From Siphonobacter sp. BAB-5405 (GTDB lineage: Bacteria > Bacteroidota > Bacteroidia > Cytophagales > Spirosomataceae), in contig NZ_NJAG01000007.1 of NCBI RefSeq assembly GCF_002872335.1, positions 434,001 through 498,000 on the forward strand: DNA of 64,000 nt, written 5' to 3'. Within the stretch, counting starts at the first letter, position 1; each line of letters starts with the position of its first letter. Positions 1-8,559 of the stretch are shown piece after piece. The position numbers were made by a program, and so were the translations under genes. The notes beneath the pieces are model-generated. The model saw only the letters and a program-made list of their open reading frames with translations, made no database searches and was not told where the DNA came from.

Positions 1-12
1 CCGGTGAAAATT

Positions 13-414
13 TTACTTCTGCCGATCCAGCGTAAAACAAACTTCGCTGGGTTTCATTCCAATCTTGGGATAATAGGTAACGGCTTTCGGGGCGGCCAGC
101 AAAATCAGGGTGGTCATGGGCCCAGCTACTTCGTGTGTCAGTTCTACCAATCGACGGCCAATCCCCTGGTGCTGGTACGCTTCATCCACAGCCAGATCGG
201 CCAGGTACGTACAGAAACTGAAGTCACTCAGGGCCCGTGATACGCCCACCAATTGGCCTCCATCCCAGGCGGTGACTAGAATATTGGCCCCATCCAGCAT
301 GCGTTGCATTCGTTCAGTATCGGCAACGGGTCGGCGTTCGCCCAATGTTGAGCGGGTCAGCAGGTCGATAAACGTTTCAGCGGAAATTTTTTTTTCTGTG
401 TTGTACTCAATCAT
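13..414 (-). CDS. GNAT family N-acetyltransferase
   Basis: A 133-residue single-domain acyltransferase of the GNAT superfamily. Residues 81-89 (QHQGIGRRL) match the acetyl-CoA pyrophosphate-binding motif A (Q/R-x-x-G-x-G/A), preceded by a beta strand (LADLAVD) as expected. These enzymes transfer an acetyl group from acetyl-CoA to an amine; the substrate cannot be read from the sequence. The gene is divergent from the thioredoxin-like gene, with 87 bases between the two starts. The start is the first ATG of the frame and both ends lie in the window, although its downstream neighbour is cut off. Family assignment is firm, substrate unknown. Confidence 0.85.
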   Translation of the reverse strand: MIEYNTEKKISAETFIDLLTRSTLGERRPVADTERMQRMLDGANILVTAWDGGQLVGVSRALSDFSFCTYLADLAVDEAYQHQGIGRRLVELTHEVAGPMTTLILLAAPKAVTYYPKIGMKPSEVCFTLDRQK

Positions 415-501
415 GGCGTAATTGGATGTTTATTTCGTTTCACAGGCGGTTGAACTAACCCAATCGGGTAACCGTTGCGGTAAAAATTTCTTTACTTTTT
501 T

Positions 502-1113
502 ATGGAAACTTCTCCCCTTATTTCTTCCCAGCGTCTTGCATCTGCCTATACTTATTCCGCTTACCGGCAACTGATCGATGAATTACTGACTGAAGGTAAA
601 ACTACGGGACCCAAACAGTCGGAAATGCTAACCAGGTTTACACAGCTCAATGTACAACGGATGCAGCGGCTGGACAAGACCACCGTTCTGATGCCCGAAA
701 TTCTGGCGGCCATTGGGACTAATCCTAAGGTTTACTACTGGCTCATCATTACGGAGGGCTGGTGCGGCGATGCAGCCCAGATCGTTCCCGTACTCGAACG
801 GATTGCCGAAGCTTCGCAGGGCAAAATCCAGACCCGGTACGTGCTACGGGATACCAACCTGGATTTGATTGACGCTCACTTGACCAAAGGTGGCCGGGCC
901 ATTCCAAAGCTGGTTATTCTCGAAGCCGACACGCTCGAAGAAGTAGCTGAATGGGGTCCCCGGCCCACTCCTGCCCAGGATTTATACTGGTCGCTCAAGG
1001 AAGCTAATGTGCCCTTCGATGAACTCAGTACGCAACTGCATACCTGGTACGCCAAAGATAAAACGCTCTCGACGCAGGCCGAACTGTTTGAGATCTTGAA
1101 ACGGCTCTCGTAA
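502..1113 (+). CDS. Thioredoxin-like protein with a single active-site cysteine
   Basis: A 203-residue cytoplasmic protein (no signal peptide) of the thioredoxin-like family often called Thioredoxin_9. The strand-turn-helix that normally carries WCxxC reads WCGDAA at residues 87-92, so the resolving cysteine is replaced by alanine. A monothiol active site is compatible with glutathionylation or bacillithiol-type chemistry or a binding role, but not with classical dithiol reduction. A thioredoxin fold is supported by the later cis-proline-like stretch (GGRAIPKLVIL near residue 132). It is a single-gene unit ending at a terminator. The ATG lies just after a TACTTTTT sequence, so the mRNA may have almost no leader. 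Confidence 0.8.
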   Translation: METSPLISSQRLASAYTYSAYRQLIDELLTEGKTTGPKQSEMLTRFTQLNVQRMQRLDKTTVLMPEILAAIGTNPKVYYWLIITEGWCGDAAQIVPVLERIAEASQGKIQTRYVLRDTNLDLIDAHLTKGGRAIPKLVILEADTLEEVAEWGPRPTPAQDLYWSLKEANVPFDELSTQLHTWYAKDKTLSTQAELFEILKRLS

Positions 1114-1120
1114 CTTACTC

Positions 1121-1164
1121 AAAATCAATCATTGAAAATCGTTGTCAGTGATTGATTTTTTGTT
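1121..1164 (+). terminator. Rho-independent terminator after the thioredoxin-like gene
   Basis: An 11-bp inverted repeat, AAAATCAATCA paired with TGATTGATTTT, with a 17-base loop and a run of T, begins seven bases after the stop codon. Confidence 0.7.
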
Positions 1165-1328
1165 TCTTTCAGTCGGTACTACCCAAATTTCCGTACATAC
1201 CCGAGAGCAGTCAGCCAGGAAAAGTCCTGAAGGGTACGGGCTTCTTTTTCAGTCGCTTGTAGTAAAAGCTACGGTCGGCTTTCGTATTAAAAACATTTTT
1301 TCATGGTGGGAATCCGGGTGTATCGTTA

Positions 1329-1336
1329 TAATTTTG
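1329..1336 (+). promoter_or_regulatory. Putative -7 promoter element
   Basis: TAATTTTG matches the Bacteroidota -7 consensus TAnnTTTG, 45 bases before the ATG of the metalloprotease-like gene. No convincing -33 TTG is seen at the usual distance. Confidence 0.35.
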
Positions 1337-1381
1337 ACGAAAACGCCAGCCCGGCTGACCATTGAAGGGCGAGGTTAAACT

Positions 1382-2194
1382 ATGATACGTTGGAGCGGTA
1401 AGCGACTGATTGTCAATATTTTACTATTCGGTATTTTTCTACTTGCGGCCTATTACCTCTGGTTTCCACCCATTTGGGCTTGTCAAACCGTACGCTTCCG
1501 TGGTTTTTCTAAAATTGCTCCTGCCGTATACGCCAGCGATCAGATCAATACGCAGCGTCGTGATTCGTTGCTTCATTTTATTGGTCAGGCTCGTAAACGG
1601 GTCAGTGGATTCTGGGGAGAGCAGCGGGGTGAGGCCACCATTATTTTCTGCTCCAATCGGGAAGAATATCAGAAATTCTGTTTGCTCTACGAAGGGGCGG
1701 GCTGTAGCCTCGGTACACCCACGGGTTCCTGGATTGTGCTCAATCCGGATGGTCTGAACGTGGACGTGATTGCTCACGAAATGTGTCACGATGAATTATT
1801 TGCACGTTTAGGCTGGATGAAAGCCAAATCTTCCCTGCCGCAGTGGTTCGACGAAGGCGTGGCCCTCATGGTCGATTACCGCTACTCGGATCCCGACCTG
1901 ACCCGCCGTTACAACGGCTATGTGCAGGAATGGGATATACTCACCAATCACGGCAAGACGGCTCCGCATTTACAGGATATTGTGACCTTGAATGGTTTTT
2001 TTGGTACACAACGGGGTCAGGCTGATGCCAGCCGAACGGCTCAATCCTACGTTACTTCCGGCAAAGAAGTATCGCGTTGGTTAGGGCTGGTTGGGCAGGC
2101 AGGCCTGCAACGACTGGTTCAACAAGTTCGGGATGGTTATGAATTTGATCAGGCCTACCGGGAAATTGAACAATACCATCGCCCAAAACTTTAG
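1382..2194 (+). CDS. Membrane-anchored gluzincin-type metalloprotease-like protein
   Basis: A 270-residue protein of unrecognised family. Residues 9-29 form a hydrophobic membrane anchor or uncleaved signal, which puts the rest outside the inner membrane. Residues 132-136 read HEMCH, a match to the zinc-binding HExxH signature, and WFDEG at 155-159 supplies the downstream glutamate (E158) expected of a gluzincin such as the peptidase MA group. A cysteine lies within the HExxH motif (C135), which is allowed by the pattern. It sits alone between the thioredoxin-like gene and nadK, with its own -7 box. Peptidase activity is inferred from the motifs only; the substrate is unknown. Confidence 0.65.
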   Translation: MIRWSGKRLIVNILLFGIFLLAAYYLWFPPIWACQTVRFRGFSKIAPAVYASDQINTQRRDSLLHFIGQARKRVSGFWGEQRGEATIIFCSNREEYQKFCLLYEGAGCSLGTPTGSWIVLNPDGLNVDVIAHEMCHDELFARLGWMKAKSSLPQWFDEGVALMVDYRYSDPDLTRRYNGYVQEWDILTNHGKTAPHLQDIVTLNGFFGTQRGQADASRTAQSYVTSGKEVSRWLGLVGQAGLQRLVQQVRDGYEFDQAYREIEQYHRPKL

Positions 2195-2257
2195 TCCTGC
2201 TCTGGGGTTATAGTACCGAATGCCTTCCCTCGAGTTACGGCTTAAAGCATCTGTTTC

Positions 2258-3133
2258 ATGAAAATTGCTCTTAATGGCCGTCCGCTGACGGAACAGACCA
2301 GACCTGCCATTCAGGCTTTATTGGGTGAACTGGCCCGCCGGGGAGCGGAAGTACAGATTCACGAAGACTATCGCCAAAACATTCAGGAAGCGGCTATCAA
2401 CCATCCGTTTACCGCAACCTATCGCAGTCGTCAGGATTTGTTTGACGCCGATTTTGTTTTTAGCATCGGCGGCGACGGTACCTTACTCGAAACGGTTACG
2501 CACGTCGGCGAACGTACCTTACCCATCGTTGGCGTCAATACGGGGCGACTGGGTTTTCTGGCCACCATCAATCCAGACGAAATTACCCAGACGCTGGATT
2601 GGCTGGAAAACGGTAAATTTTCGATCGACGAACGCGTACTCCTCCACGTCGAAAATGATCGGGACGTTTTTGAAGGTACTAATTTCGGACTGAACGACTT
2701 CGTGGTTACCAAAACGGATCGTTCATCGATGATTGTGGTACATACCTGGCTCGATGGAGAATTTCTTAATTCGTACTGGGCCGACGGGCTGGTTATTTCC
2801 ACGCCTACGGGCTCGACGGGTTATTGCCTCAGTGTAGGCGGACCAGTCGTATTACCGCGTACGAACAATTTTATTATTGCTCCAATTAGCCCCCACAATT
2901 TAAACGTCCGGCCCATCGTGGTCAACGATGGCAGCCGGATTGAGGTCACCGTGGAAAGTCGTAGTAAAAGTTGCTTAATTTCCCTGGATTCCCGATCCAA
3001 AGTAGTCGATGATTCCGTACGTTACTGCGTCAGAAGAGAACGCTTTAGTGCTCATTTGGTGAAAGTAAAAGGAGACACGTTTCTGGAAACGCTGCGTAAT
3101 AAACTGAACTGGGGCTTAGATATTCGTAATTAA
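2258..3133 (+). CDS. nadK: NAD kinase
   Basis: Phosphorylates NAD to NADP with ATP in the cytoplasm. The 291-residue length is normal for the family. Residues 71-75 carry the GGDGT nucleotide-binding and catalytic motif, followed by NTGRLGFLA at 94-102 and the family block with ADGLVISTPTGSTGY, which contacts NAD. In Bacteroidota this gene commonly lies just upstream of the uppS-bamA envelope genes, as it does here. No frame damage is visible. Confidence 0.96.
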   Translation: MKIALNGRPLTEQTRPAIQALLGELARRGAEVQIHEDYRQNIQEAAINHPFTATYRSRQDLFDADFVFSIGGDGTLLETVTHVGERTLPIVGVNTGRLGFLATINPDEITQTLDWLENGKFSIDERVLLHVENDRDVFEGTNFGLNDFVVTKTDRSSMIVVHTWLDGEFLNSYWADGLVISTPTGSTGYCLSVGGPVVLPRTNNFIIAPISPHNLNVRPIVVNDGSRIEVTVESRSKSCLISLDSRSKVVDDSVRYCVRRERFSAHLVKVKGDTFLETLRNKLNWGLDIRN

Positions 3134-3240
3134 TCCTTCCAACTCACCTTCAACCACCAAAGTATTCTACTCCTCAACATACCAATTTTCACTGGCTGTC
3201 GTTAGACGAATACCTTTAGTGATTCATATTGATCTGTCAT

Positions 3241-4203
3241 ATGAGAAAAAGACTATTATTAATCAGTACACTCTACCTATTAGGATTGGGATATTCCCAA
3301 GCTCAGTTCAGATTTAGCAAGAATTATTCAAAAGGTCGCAAACCTCAATTTGAAGCGTATTCTAGTGTAGGTTTTGGTATTGGTACGTCTAATTATTATG
3401 GAGAGCTTGCTCCCATTACAGACCCTATCAATGCAACCTTCAAAATGATGCGATGGAATATTACGGGAAACTATACGCGTCACTTTACGCCTCGGTTGAG
3501 CGGGCGGGCAGCTTTAACTTTGGCCCGTTTAGCAGGAGATGATTATACTTACTCGAAAGGCCGTCCGAGTTTTGATGGCAATTTTTACCGGAACGCTCAC
3601 TTCCGTAACGATTTGAAAGAATTGTCGTTGACGGGTATTTACAATATTGTTCCTGAAGGGCGTAATGCCTTTGATCGTCCCGTTGTTGTACCCTATATCT
3701 TTGGCGGCCTTGCTTTATTTGCTCATAATCCCAAAGCCCGTACACCTGAAGATTTAGGCAATGAGTGGGTGAGGTTACAACCCCTGGGTACTGAAGGACA
3801 AGGACAGCCGGGTGGCCCAAAATCCTATTCGCTTGTTTCTGCCTCCATCCCGGTTGGGTTAGGGTTCCGTTTCCGATACAAACGCAACTGGGACATTTCT
3901 GCTGAAGCGGGTATTCGCTTCACCTTTACTGACTATTTGGACGACGTAGGAGGTAATTACGCTAATCCGGCGAGCTTTACCGATCCCATTGCCCTAGCTA
4001 TGAGTGACCGTACGCTTGAACCAATAGCGGCTCGTAAAGGCGGCGATCGTATTGCAGAATTGCAACGTATCGCTCAAGCTAACAATGGCGAGTTGCCTTC
4101 TAAAATCACTCGAGGCGGTGGTAACAAGGACATGTATCTGTTGACAGCCATTCATGTCAATTATATCATTACCCCGAAAATTAAATGTCCTCCCTTACGT
4201 TAG
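3241..4203 (+). CDS. DUF6089 family outer membrane protein
   Basis: A 320-residue predicted outer membrane beta-barrel. The reading frame opens at a TTG at 3229, but the ATG at 3241 is chosen because it begins a clean signal peptide (MRKRLLLISTLYLLGLGYSQAQ). The mature part alternates short amphipathic strands rich in aromatic residues and ends in an aromatic/basic terminal strand (YIITPKIKCPPLR). The family is known from conserved synteny upstream of isoprenyl transferase in Bacteroidota, but its role is unknown. The next gene encodes a shorter paralogue with the same ending style (YTILRVICP), so these look like an old tandem duplication. Confidence 0.8.
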   Translation: MRKRLLLISTLYLLGLGYSQAQFRFSKNYSKGRKPQFEAYSSVGFGIGTSNYYGELAPITDPINATFKMMRWNITGNYTRHFTPRLSGRAALTLARLAGDDYTYSKGRPSFDGNFYRNAHFRNDLKELSLTGIYNIVPEGRNAFDRPVVVPYIFGGLALFAHNPKARTPEDLGNEWVRLQPLGTEGQGQPGGPKSYSLVSASIPVGLGFRFRYKRNWDISAEAGIRFTFTDYLDDVGGNYANPASFTDPIALAMSDRTLEPIAARKGGDRIAELQRIAQANNGELPSKITRGGGNKDMYLLTAIHVNYIITPKIKCPPLR

Positions 4204-4234
4204 CAGTTTTGTATATAGCGATATATTAATCGAT

Positions 4235-4264
4235 GGGTTCGTGCTTTACCACACGAACCCTTTT
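4235..4264 (+). terminator. Terminator-like hairpin between the two DUF6089 genes
   Basis: GGGTTCGTG pairs with CACGAACCC around an 8-base loop and is followed by TTTT. It ends only a few bases before the next ATG at 4270, so it may also act as a leader attenuator. Confidence 0.6.
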
Positions 4265-4269
4265 CACAT

Positions 4270-4941
4270 ATGCTCCAGCGATCTATTCTTTTCTTCTTCC
4301 TGTGGATGTCAGTATTCGGTTGGGCTCAGGCTCAGAAAATTGAGTTTGGAGCTGGCTTGGGTATGATGCATTACAAGGGGGACATTTCTCCCAAGCTGCA
4401 TCTCAAGTTTGCCCGTCCCGGAGGGAATCTTTTCTTTCGCTATAATGCCTCTAAAGCTCTTTCTGGTCGCGTTTCTTTTACTGCCGGACGAATTTTTGCC
4501 AGTGACTTCGAAAGCTCCGACCCTTTTCAGCGAGCCAGGGGTGTTATCTTCGGTACACGGATGATCGAAGCGGGAGCAGATCTTCAGTATAATTTCCTGA
4601 ACTTCGACTATACGCGTAAGCGGCCCCGTAACTGGTCCCCCTACGTTTTTGGTGGTCTGGCTTTCTATAATTTCCAGCCCGATCAGCCAGCTACGGAATC
4701 ATATAAAAAGTCGGGCTTAGCTATCCCCTTCGGAGCCGGTATTAAGTGGCAGATCAAAGGCCCCTGGAGCTTGGGTTTTGAGTTTGGAACCCGTAAGACC
4801 TGGTCGGATTATCTAGACAATTATAACGTATCCGGACCAACAGTTCCCAAAGAATTACAGTCCGATCCGACGCGAAAAGACATGTATTACTATACGTCTA
4901 TTTCCGTGAGTTATACAATCCTTCGGGTGATCTGTCCCTAA
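4270..4941 (+). CDS. DUF6089 family outer membrane protein (shorter paralogue)
   Basis: A 223-residue relative of the preceding gene. It has an N-terminal signal peptide ending in WAQAQ near residue 22, then a barrel-like pattern of short strands (FGAGLGMMHYKGDISP, YVFGGLAFYNFQP). These strand sequences resemble those in the upstream protein (VPYIFGGLALFAHNP), which supports paralogy. It is probably exported to the outer membrane; the function is unknown. A terminator-like hairpin lies just before the start codon and another lies between its stop and uppS, so the gene may be transcribed separately from both neighbours. Confidence 0.8.
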   Translation: MLQRSILFFFLWMSVFGWAQAQKIEFGAGLGMMHYKGDISPKLHLKFARPGGNLFFRYNASKALSGRVSFTAGRIFASDFESSDPFQRARGVIFGTRMIEAGADLQYNFLNFDYTRKRPRNWSPYVFGGLAFYNFQPDQPATESYKKSGLAIPFGAGIKWQIKGPWSLGFEFGTRKTWSDYLDNYNVSGPTVPKELQSDPTRKDMYYYTSISVSYTILRVICP

Positions 4942-4977
4942 TCCTGGTAAACCGAACGAAAACTGCCACGAAATACT

Positions 4978-4985
4978 TACTTTTG
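4978..4985 (+). promoter_or_regulatory. Putative -7 promoter element for uppS
   Basis: TACTTTTG fits the TAnnTTTG consensus 57 bases before the uppS ATG. A transcript from here would include the hairpin at 5001-5025 in its leader. Confidence 0.4.
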
Positions 4986-5000
4986 CACGATCGTTCAGAA

Positions 5001-5030
5001 CCGGTAAGGTTTCGAACCTTATCGGTTTTT
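5001..5030 (+). terminator. Terminator-like hairpin in the uppS upstream region
   Basis: CCGGTAAGGTT pairs with AACCTTATCGG (one G-U pair, 3-base loop) and is followed by TTTTT. It may end the DUF6089 transcript or attenuate uppS. Confidence 0.6.
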
Positions 5031-5041
5031 CGTATTAGAGG

Positions 5042-5782
5042 ATGAAGGAAACTATTCATACAGGCAATCTCCCCCGCCACATCGCCGTTATTATGGACGG
5101 AAACGGACGTTGGGCCAAACAAAAAGGTATGTTAAGCCGGATTTTCGGCCACCGTCACGCCATTAAAGCTGTAGAGGAAGTCGTGGAAGGCTGTGCTGAG
5201 CTAGGCATTGAGTACCTGACGCTCTATACATTTTCCACGGAAAACTGGGACCGTCCCCAGGAAGAAGTAGATGCTTTAATGGAACTGCTCGTACAGGCCA
5301 TAGCTGACCAAACCCCCAAACTGCTGAAAAATAATATTCGCTTGTTAACCATTGGTGATACCGAAAGTCTGCCTGCACGTTGCCAACGAGATTTAAAGCT
5401 GGCCATGGATCGTACCCAGCACAATACGGGTCTTTCGCTTGTGCTTGCGTTGAGTTATAGTGGCAAGTGGGACATCATGCAGGGCTTACGAAAACTCGTT
5501 GATGCAACCCAACGTGGAGAATTTGCATCTGGGGAGTTAACCGAGGAACACCTGAGTAAAGCCTTGGCTACCAGTGGTATGCCTGACGTAGATTTAATGA
5601 TCCGTACCGGCGGTGATCACCGCATCAGTAACTTTTTACTGTGGCAGTTAGCCTATGCCGAACTTCATTTTACGGATACCTTCTGGCCCGATTTCCGCCG
5701 GGAGCATCTGGACAAGGCTCTCAAAGATTATCAGAACCGTGAACGTCGTTTTGGAAAGACCAGCGAACAATTAAAAGCCTAA
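5042..5782 (+). CDS. uppS: Isoprenyl transferase (undecaprenyl diphosphate synthase)
   Basis: Condenses isopentenyl diphosphate units into the long-chain polyprenyl diphosphate that carries cell-wall and O-antigen precursors. It is a 246-residue member of the cis-prenyltransferase family. The catalytic aspartate is D19 in IMDGNGRWAK. The FSTENWDRP block, and RTGGDHRISNF with the following WQ and Y residues near the C-terminus, are the substrate-binding signatures. It lies directly upstream of bamA in the conserved Bacteroidota envelope block. Confidence 0.96.
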   Translation: MKETIHTGNLPRHIAVIMDGNGRWAKQKGMLSRIFGHRHAIKAVEEVVEGCAELGIEYLTLYTFSTENWDRPQEEVDALMELLVQAIADQTPKLLKNNIRLLTIGDTESLPARCQRDLKLAMDRTQHNTGLSLVLALSYSGKWDIMQGLRKLVDATQRGEFASGELTEEHLSKALATSGMPDVDLMIRTGGDHRISNFLLWQLAYAELHFTDTFWPDFRREHLDKALKDYQNRERRFGKTSEQLKA

Positions 5783-5881
5783 CTATTCCCTAAAATTTCT
5801 GTTTCCCGGAACTACTGACTGGAAAAGCATATTACTTTGAAAGACAGTCACTTCCGCTTCAGAAATATTGTCATTAACCCA

Positions 5882-8497
5882 ATGAGAAAGGTTTTCCCTC
5901 TCCTCCTGATTTTCCTGCCATTTCTTTCCTTTAGCCAGGCCCGCGTGGGTTTAGGCGGCCAGCCGGCATCGCCTCAGCAACCCGCTGCTAGCCAGGAAAT
6001 TGATTATACGCAGCCGAAAGAATACATCATCAAAGGAATCACGACTAGTGGAACCAAATTCTACGACGCAGCTTCGCTGATTTCTATCTCCGGATTGGGC
6101 GTTGGCGATAAAATCCAGATTCCTGGTATTGCGATCTCGGGAGCCATTAAAAAATTGATGGATCAGGGTATTCTGGAAGACGTAGAAGTAACGGCGACCA
6201 AAATTGAAGGTGAAAACATCTGGCTGGACATTTTCATGCGGGAACGTTCCCGCTTGTATAAAATCACCTTTACGGGAGTTCGTAAAGGCGAAAGAGATGC
6301 TCTCAATGACAAGGTGAAACTGATTAAGGGAAAAATTATCAATGAAGCCCTGATCAAAAACACCCAGGCTACGATTAAAAAACATTACGTTGAAAAAGGC
6401 TTTCTGAATGTGGATGTGAAAGTCCGTCAGGTATCAGACACCGCCCGGGGCAATAATGCGGCCCTGAACGTAGCCATTGCCAAAGGGCCTAAAATCAAGA
6501 TTCACGAACTGGAGCTGGATGGTCGGGAGCAATTGTCCGAGGCTACTGTTCGGAATAAGATGAAGGGTACCAAGCAAATGCGTTTTGGCCGGGTATTCAC
6601 GCCGTCCAAGTACATTCCGAAGAAATTTGAAGAGGACAAGGGTAAGGTCATCGACTTTTATAACAAAAAAGGGTATCGCGACGCCCGTATCGTAGTCGAT
6701 TCTGTGTACTCCCATGATCACAAAACGGTTGACGTATATGTGAAACTGGAAGAAGGTAAGCGATACTATTTCCGTAATATTTCCTGGCAGGGTAACTACC
6801 TGCACTCCGATTCTTTACTGACGGAATTACTGGGTCTCAAGAAAGGTGACGTATATAATCCGGAAGAACTGCAGAAACGCTTACAGGGAAGCCCCGGTTA
6901 TGACGTTTCTTCGCTGTACATGGACGCCGGTTATCTGTATTTTCGGGCCGATCCCGAAGAGACGGCGATTGAAGGTGACTCAATTGACATCAACTTCAAT
7001 ATTTTCGAAGGCAAACAGTTTACCATCAACAAAATCATCCTGAACGGAAATACCAAGACTTCTGATCACGTCGTACTGCGGGAAATCCTGACGCTACCCG
7101 GCCAGAAGTTCTCGAAAACGGCCGTTGTGAGTACGCAGCAGGAATTGGCCCGTCTGGGTTATTTTGATGCGGAAAAAATCGGTATTAACCCGATTCCCCG
7201 GAACGACTACACCGTAGATATTGAGTATACCGTTGAAGAAAAGGCTTCGGATCAGATTGAGCTTTCCGGGGGTTGGGGTGGTTACATTGGCTTTGTCGGT
7301 ACATTAGGGGTTGTGTTTAACAACTTCTCGGCCCGTAACATCACGAACCTGAAAGCCTGGCGTCCGCTGCCGGCGGGGGATGGTCAGAAGCTGGCCGTTC
7401 GTTTTCAGGCCAATGGTAGACAGTTCCAGAACTATTCGCTGTCATTTACAGAGCCCTGGCTGGGTGGTAAAAAACCCAATGCTTTTTCCTTCAATATCAA
7501 CCGTCAGATCTACCGTATTTTCGATTATAGCGGTAACATGTACGGAAACTATTACGGCGGTTACGGCGGTGGCTATGGCGGCGGTTACGGTGGTGGTGGA
7601 CCACTGGGACAGGAACGTGGTTATTTCAATACGACCGGTGCCTCGATCAGTTTAGGTAAACGTCTGCGTCGTCCTGATAACCGTTTTGGCCTGAACATGG
7701 CTCTCTCGTACATGCGTTACGAGTTCAACAATTACCCAATCCTGATTCAGAACTTTAGCTCGGGGAATGCCAACAACATTTCCTTGATTACAACGCTGAC
7801 CCGTTACGATCTGGATAACCCGCAGTATACCCGGAGGGGTTCGTCGCTGTCGCTTTCTGCCACGCTGACGCCTCCCTACTCCCTGTTCAGACCCGACAGC
7901 TGGAATCCGACAGAAGCACAGGAGAAATACCGATTCCTGGAGTACCACAAATGGATGTTTGATTTGTCGTGGTTCGTTCCCATTACCGGTAAACTGGTTT
8001 TCCATACGCGGGCTCACATGGGCTTCCTGGGTAGCTATAACTCCAAACTGGGAATCATTCCAATGGAGCGTTTCGTATTGGGCGGCTCGGGTCTTTCCGG
8101 ACAAGGTCAGTTTGCCATTGCTCAGGACATCATTGGTCTGCGTGGGTATGATGATCGAAACGTACGCTATGACCCTACCCGCCGTTACGAAGGAAATGGT
8201 GGCGTCGTATACAATAAATACGTGATGGAACTTCGTTATCCGATTTCATTGAACCCTTCCGCTACGGTATTCGTACTGGGCTTCCTCGAAGGGGGTAATA
8301 ACTGGGATAGTTATAAGTACTTTAATCCCTTTGACATTAAACGTTCGGCGGGTATCGGTGCACGTATTTTCATGCCTGCGTTTGGGATGATTGGTATTGA
8401 TTACGGTTATGGTTTCGACCGGAACGTCGGTCCGAACGGTACGCAGGAAGCAGGTAAAGGTCAGTTCCACTTTACCATTGGTCAGCAAATTCGCTAG
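5882..8497 (+). CDS. bamA: BamA outer membrane protein assembly factor
   Basis: The central beta-barrel insertase of the BAM complex in the outer membrane, 871 residues from the chosen start. The frame is open from a TTG at 5837, but the ATG at 5882 gives a proper signal peptide (MRKVFPLLLIFLPFLSFSQA). POTRA-like repeats occupy roughly residues 40-440, recognisable by repeated segments such as ITFTGVRKGE, ISWQGNY and IILNGNTKTS, followed by the barrel with a late GLRGYDDR motif (the VRGF-like loop of the Omp85 family) and a C-terminal strand ending in GQQIR. A Gly/Tyr-rich insertion near residues 553-576 is unusual. Two OmpH-type periplasmic chaperones follow. Confidence 0.95.
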   Translation: MRKVFPLLLIFLPFLSFSQARVGLGGQPASPQQPAASQEIDYTQPKEYIIKGITTSGTKFYDAASLISISGLGVGDKIQIPGIAISGAIKKLMDQGILEDVEVTATKIEGENIWLDIFMRERSRLYKITFTGVRKGERDALNDKVKLIKGKIINEALIKNTQATIKKHYVEKGFLNVDVKVRQVSDTARGNNAALNVAIAKGPKIKIHELELDGREQLSEATVRNKMKGTKQMRFGRVFTPSKYIPKKFEEDKGKVIDFYNKKGYRDARIVVDSVYSHDHKTVDVYVKLEEGKRYYFRNISWQGNYLHSDSLLTELLGLKKGDVYNPEELQKRLQGSPGYDVSSLYMDAGYLYFRADPEETAIEGDSIDINFNIFEGKQFTINKIILNGNTKTSDHVVLREILTLPGQKFSKTAVVSTQQELARLGYFDAEKIGINPIPRNDYTVDIEYTVEEKASDQIELSGGWGGYIGFVGTLGVVFNNFSARNITNLKAWRPLPAGDGQKLAVRFQANGRQFQNYSLSFTEPWLGGKKPNAFSFNINRQIYRIFDYSGNMYGNYYGGYGGGYGGGYGGGGPLGQERGYFNTTGASISLGKRLRRPDNRFGLNMALSYMRYEFNNYPILIQNFSSGNANNISLITTLTRYDLDNPQYTRRGSSLSLSATLTPPYSLFRPDSWNPTEAQEKYRFLEYHKWMFDLSWFVPITGKLVFHTRAHMGFLGSYNSKLGIIPMERFVLGGSGLSGQGQFAIAQDIIGLRGYDDRNVRYDPTRRYEGNGGVVYNKYVMELRYPISLNPSATVFVLGFLEGGNNWDSYKYFNPFDIKRSAGIGARIFMPAFGMIGIDYGYGFDRNVGPNGTQEAGKGQFHFTIGQQIR
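7539..7602 (+). repeat. Gly/Tyr codon repeat inside bamA
   Basis: Imperfect tandem copies of a GGT/GGC-TAC-GGC unit encode a GGYGGGYGGGYGGGG-like run in a predicted barrel loop. The repeat keeps the reading frame. Confidence 0.75.
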
Positions 8498-8559
8498 TTG
8501 TCTTTAAGCTTATTTAGTCCGCCACTGCTGAATTATAGTATTGTTAAATCCATTAACTC

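Noticed and set aside
1142-1378. 78-residue open frame between the thioredoxin-like and metalloprotease-like genes
   Set aside because: It begins inside the terminator hairpin of the upstream gene, has no recognisable domain and no coding-like composition.
7539-7602. Tandem repeat considered as a CRISPR or satellite
   Set aside because: It keeps the bamA frame and encodes Gly/Tyr; there are no spacers and the unit is only a few codons.
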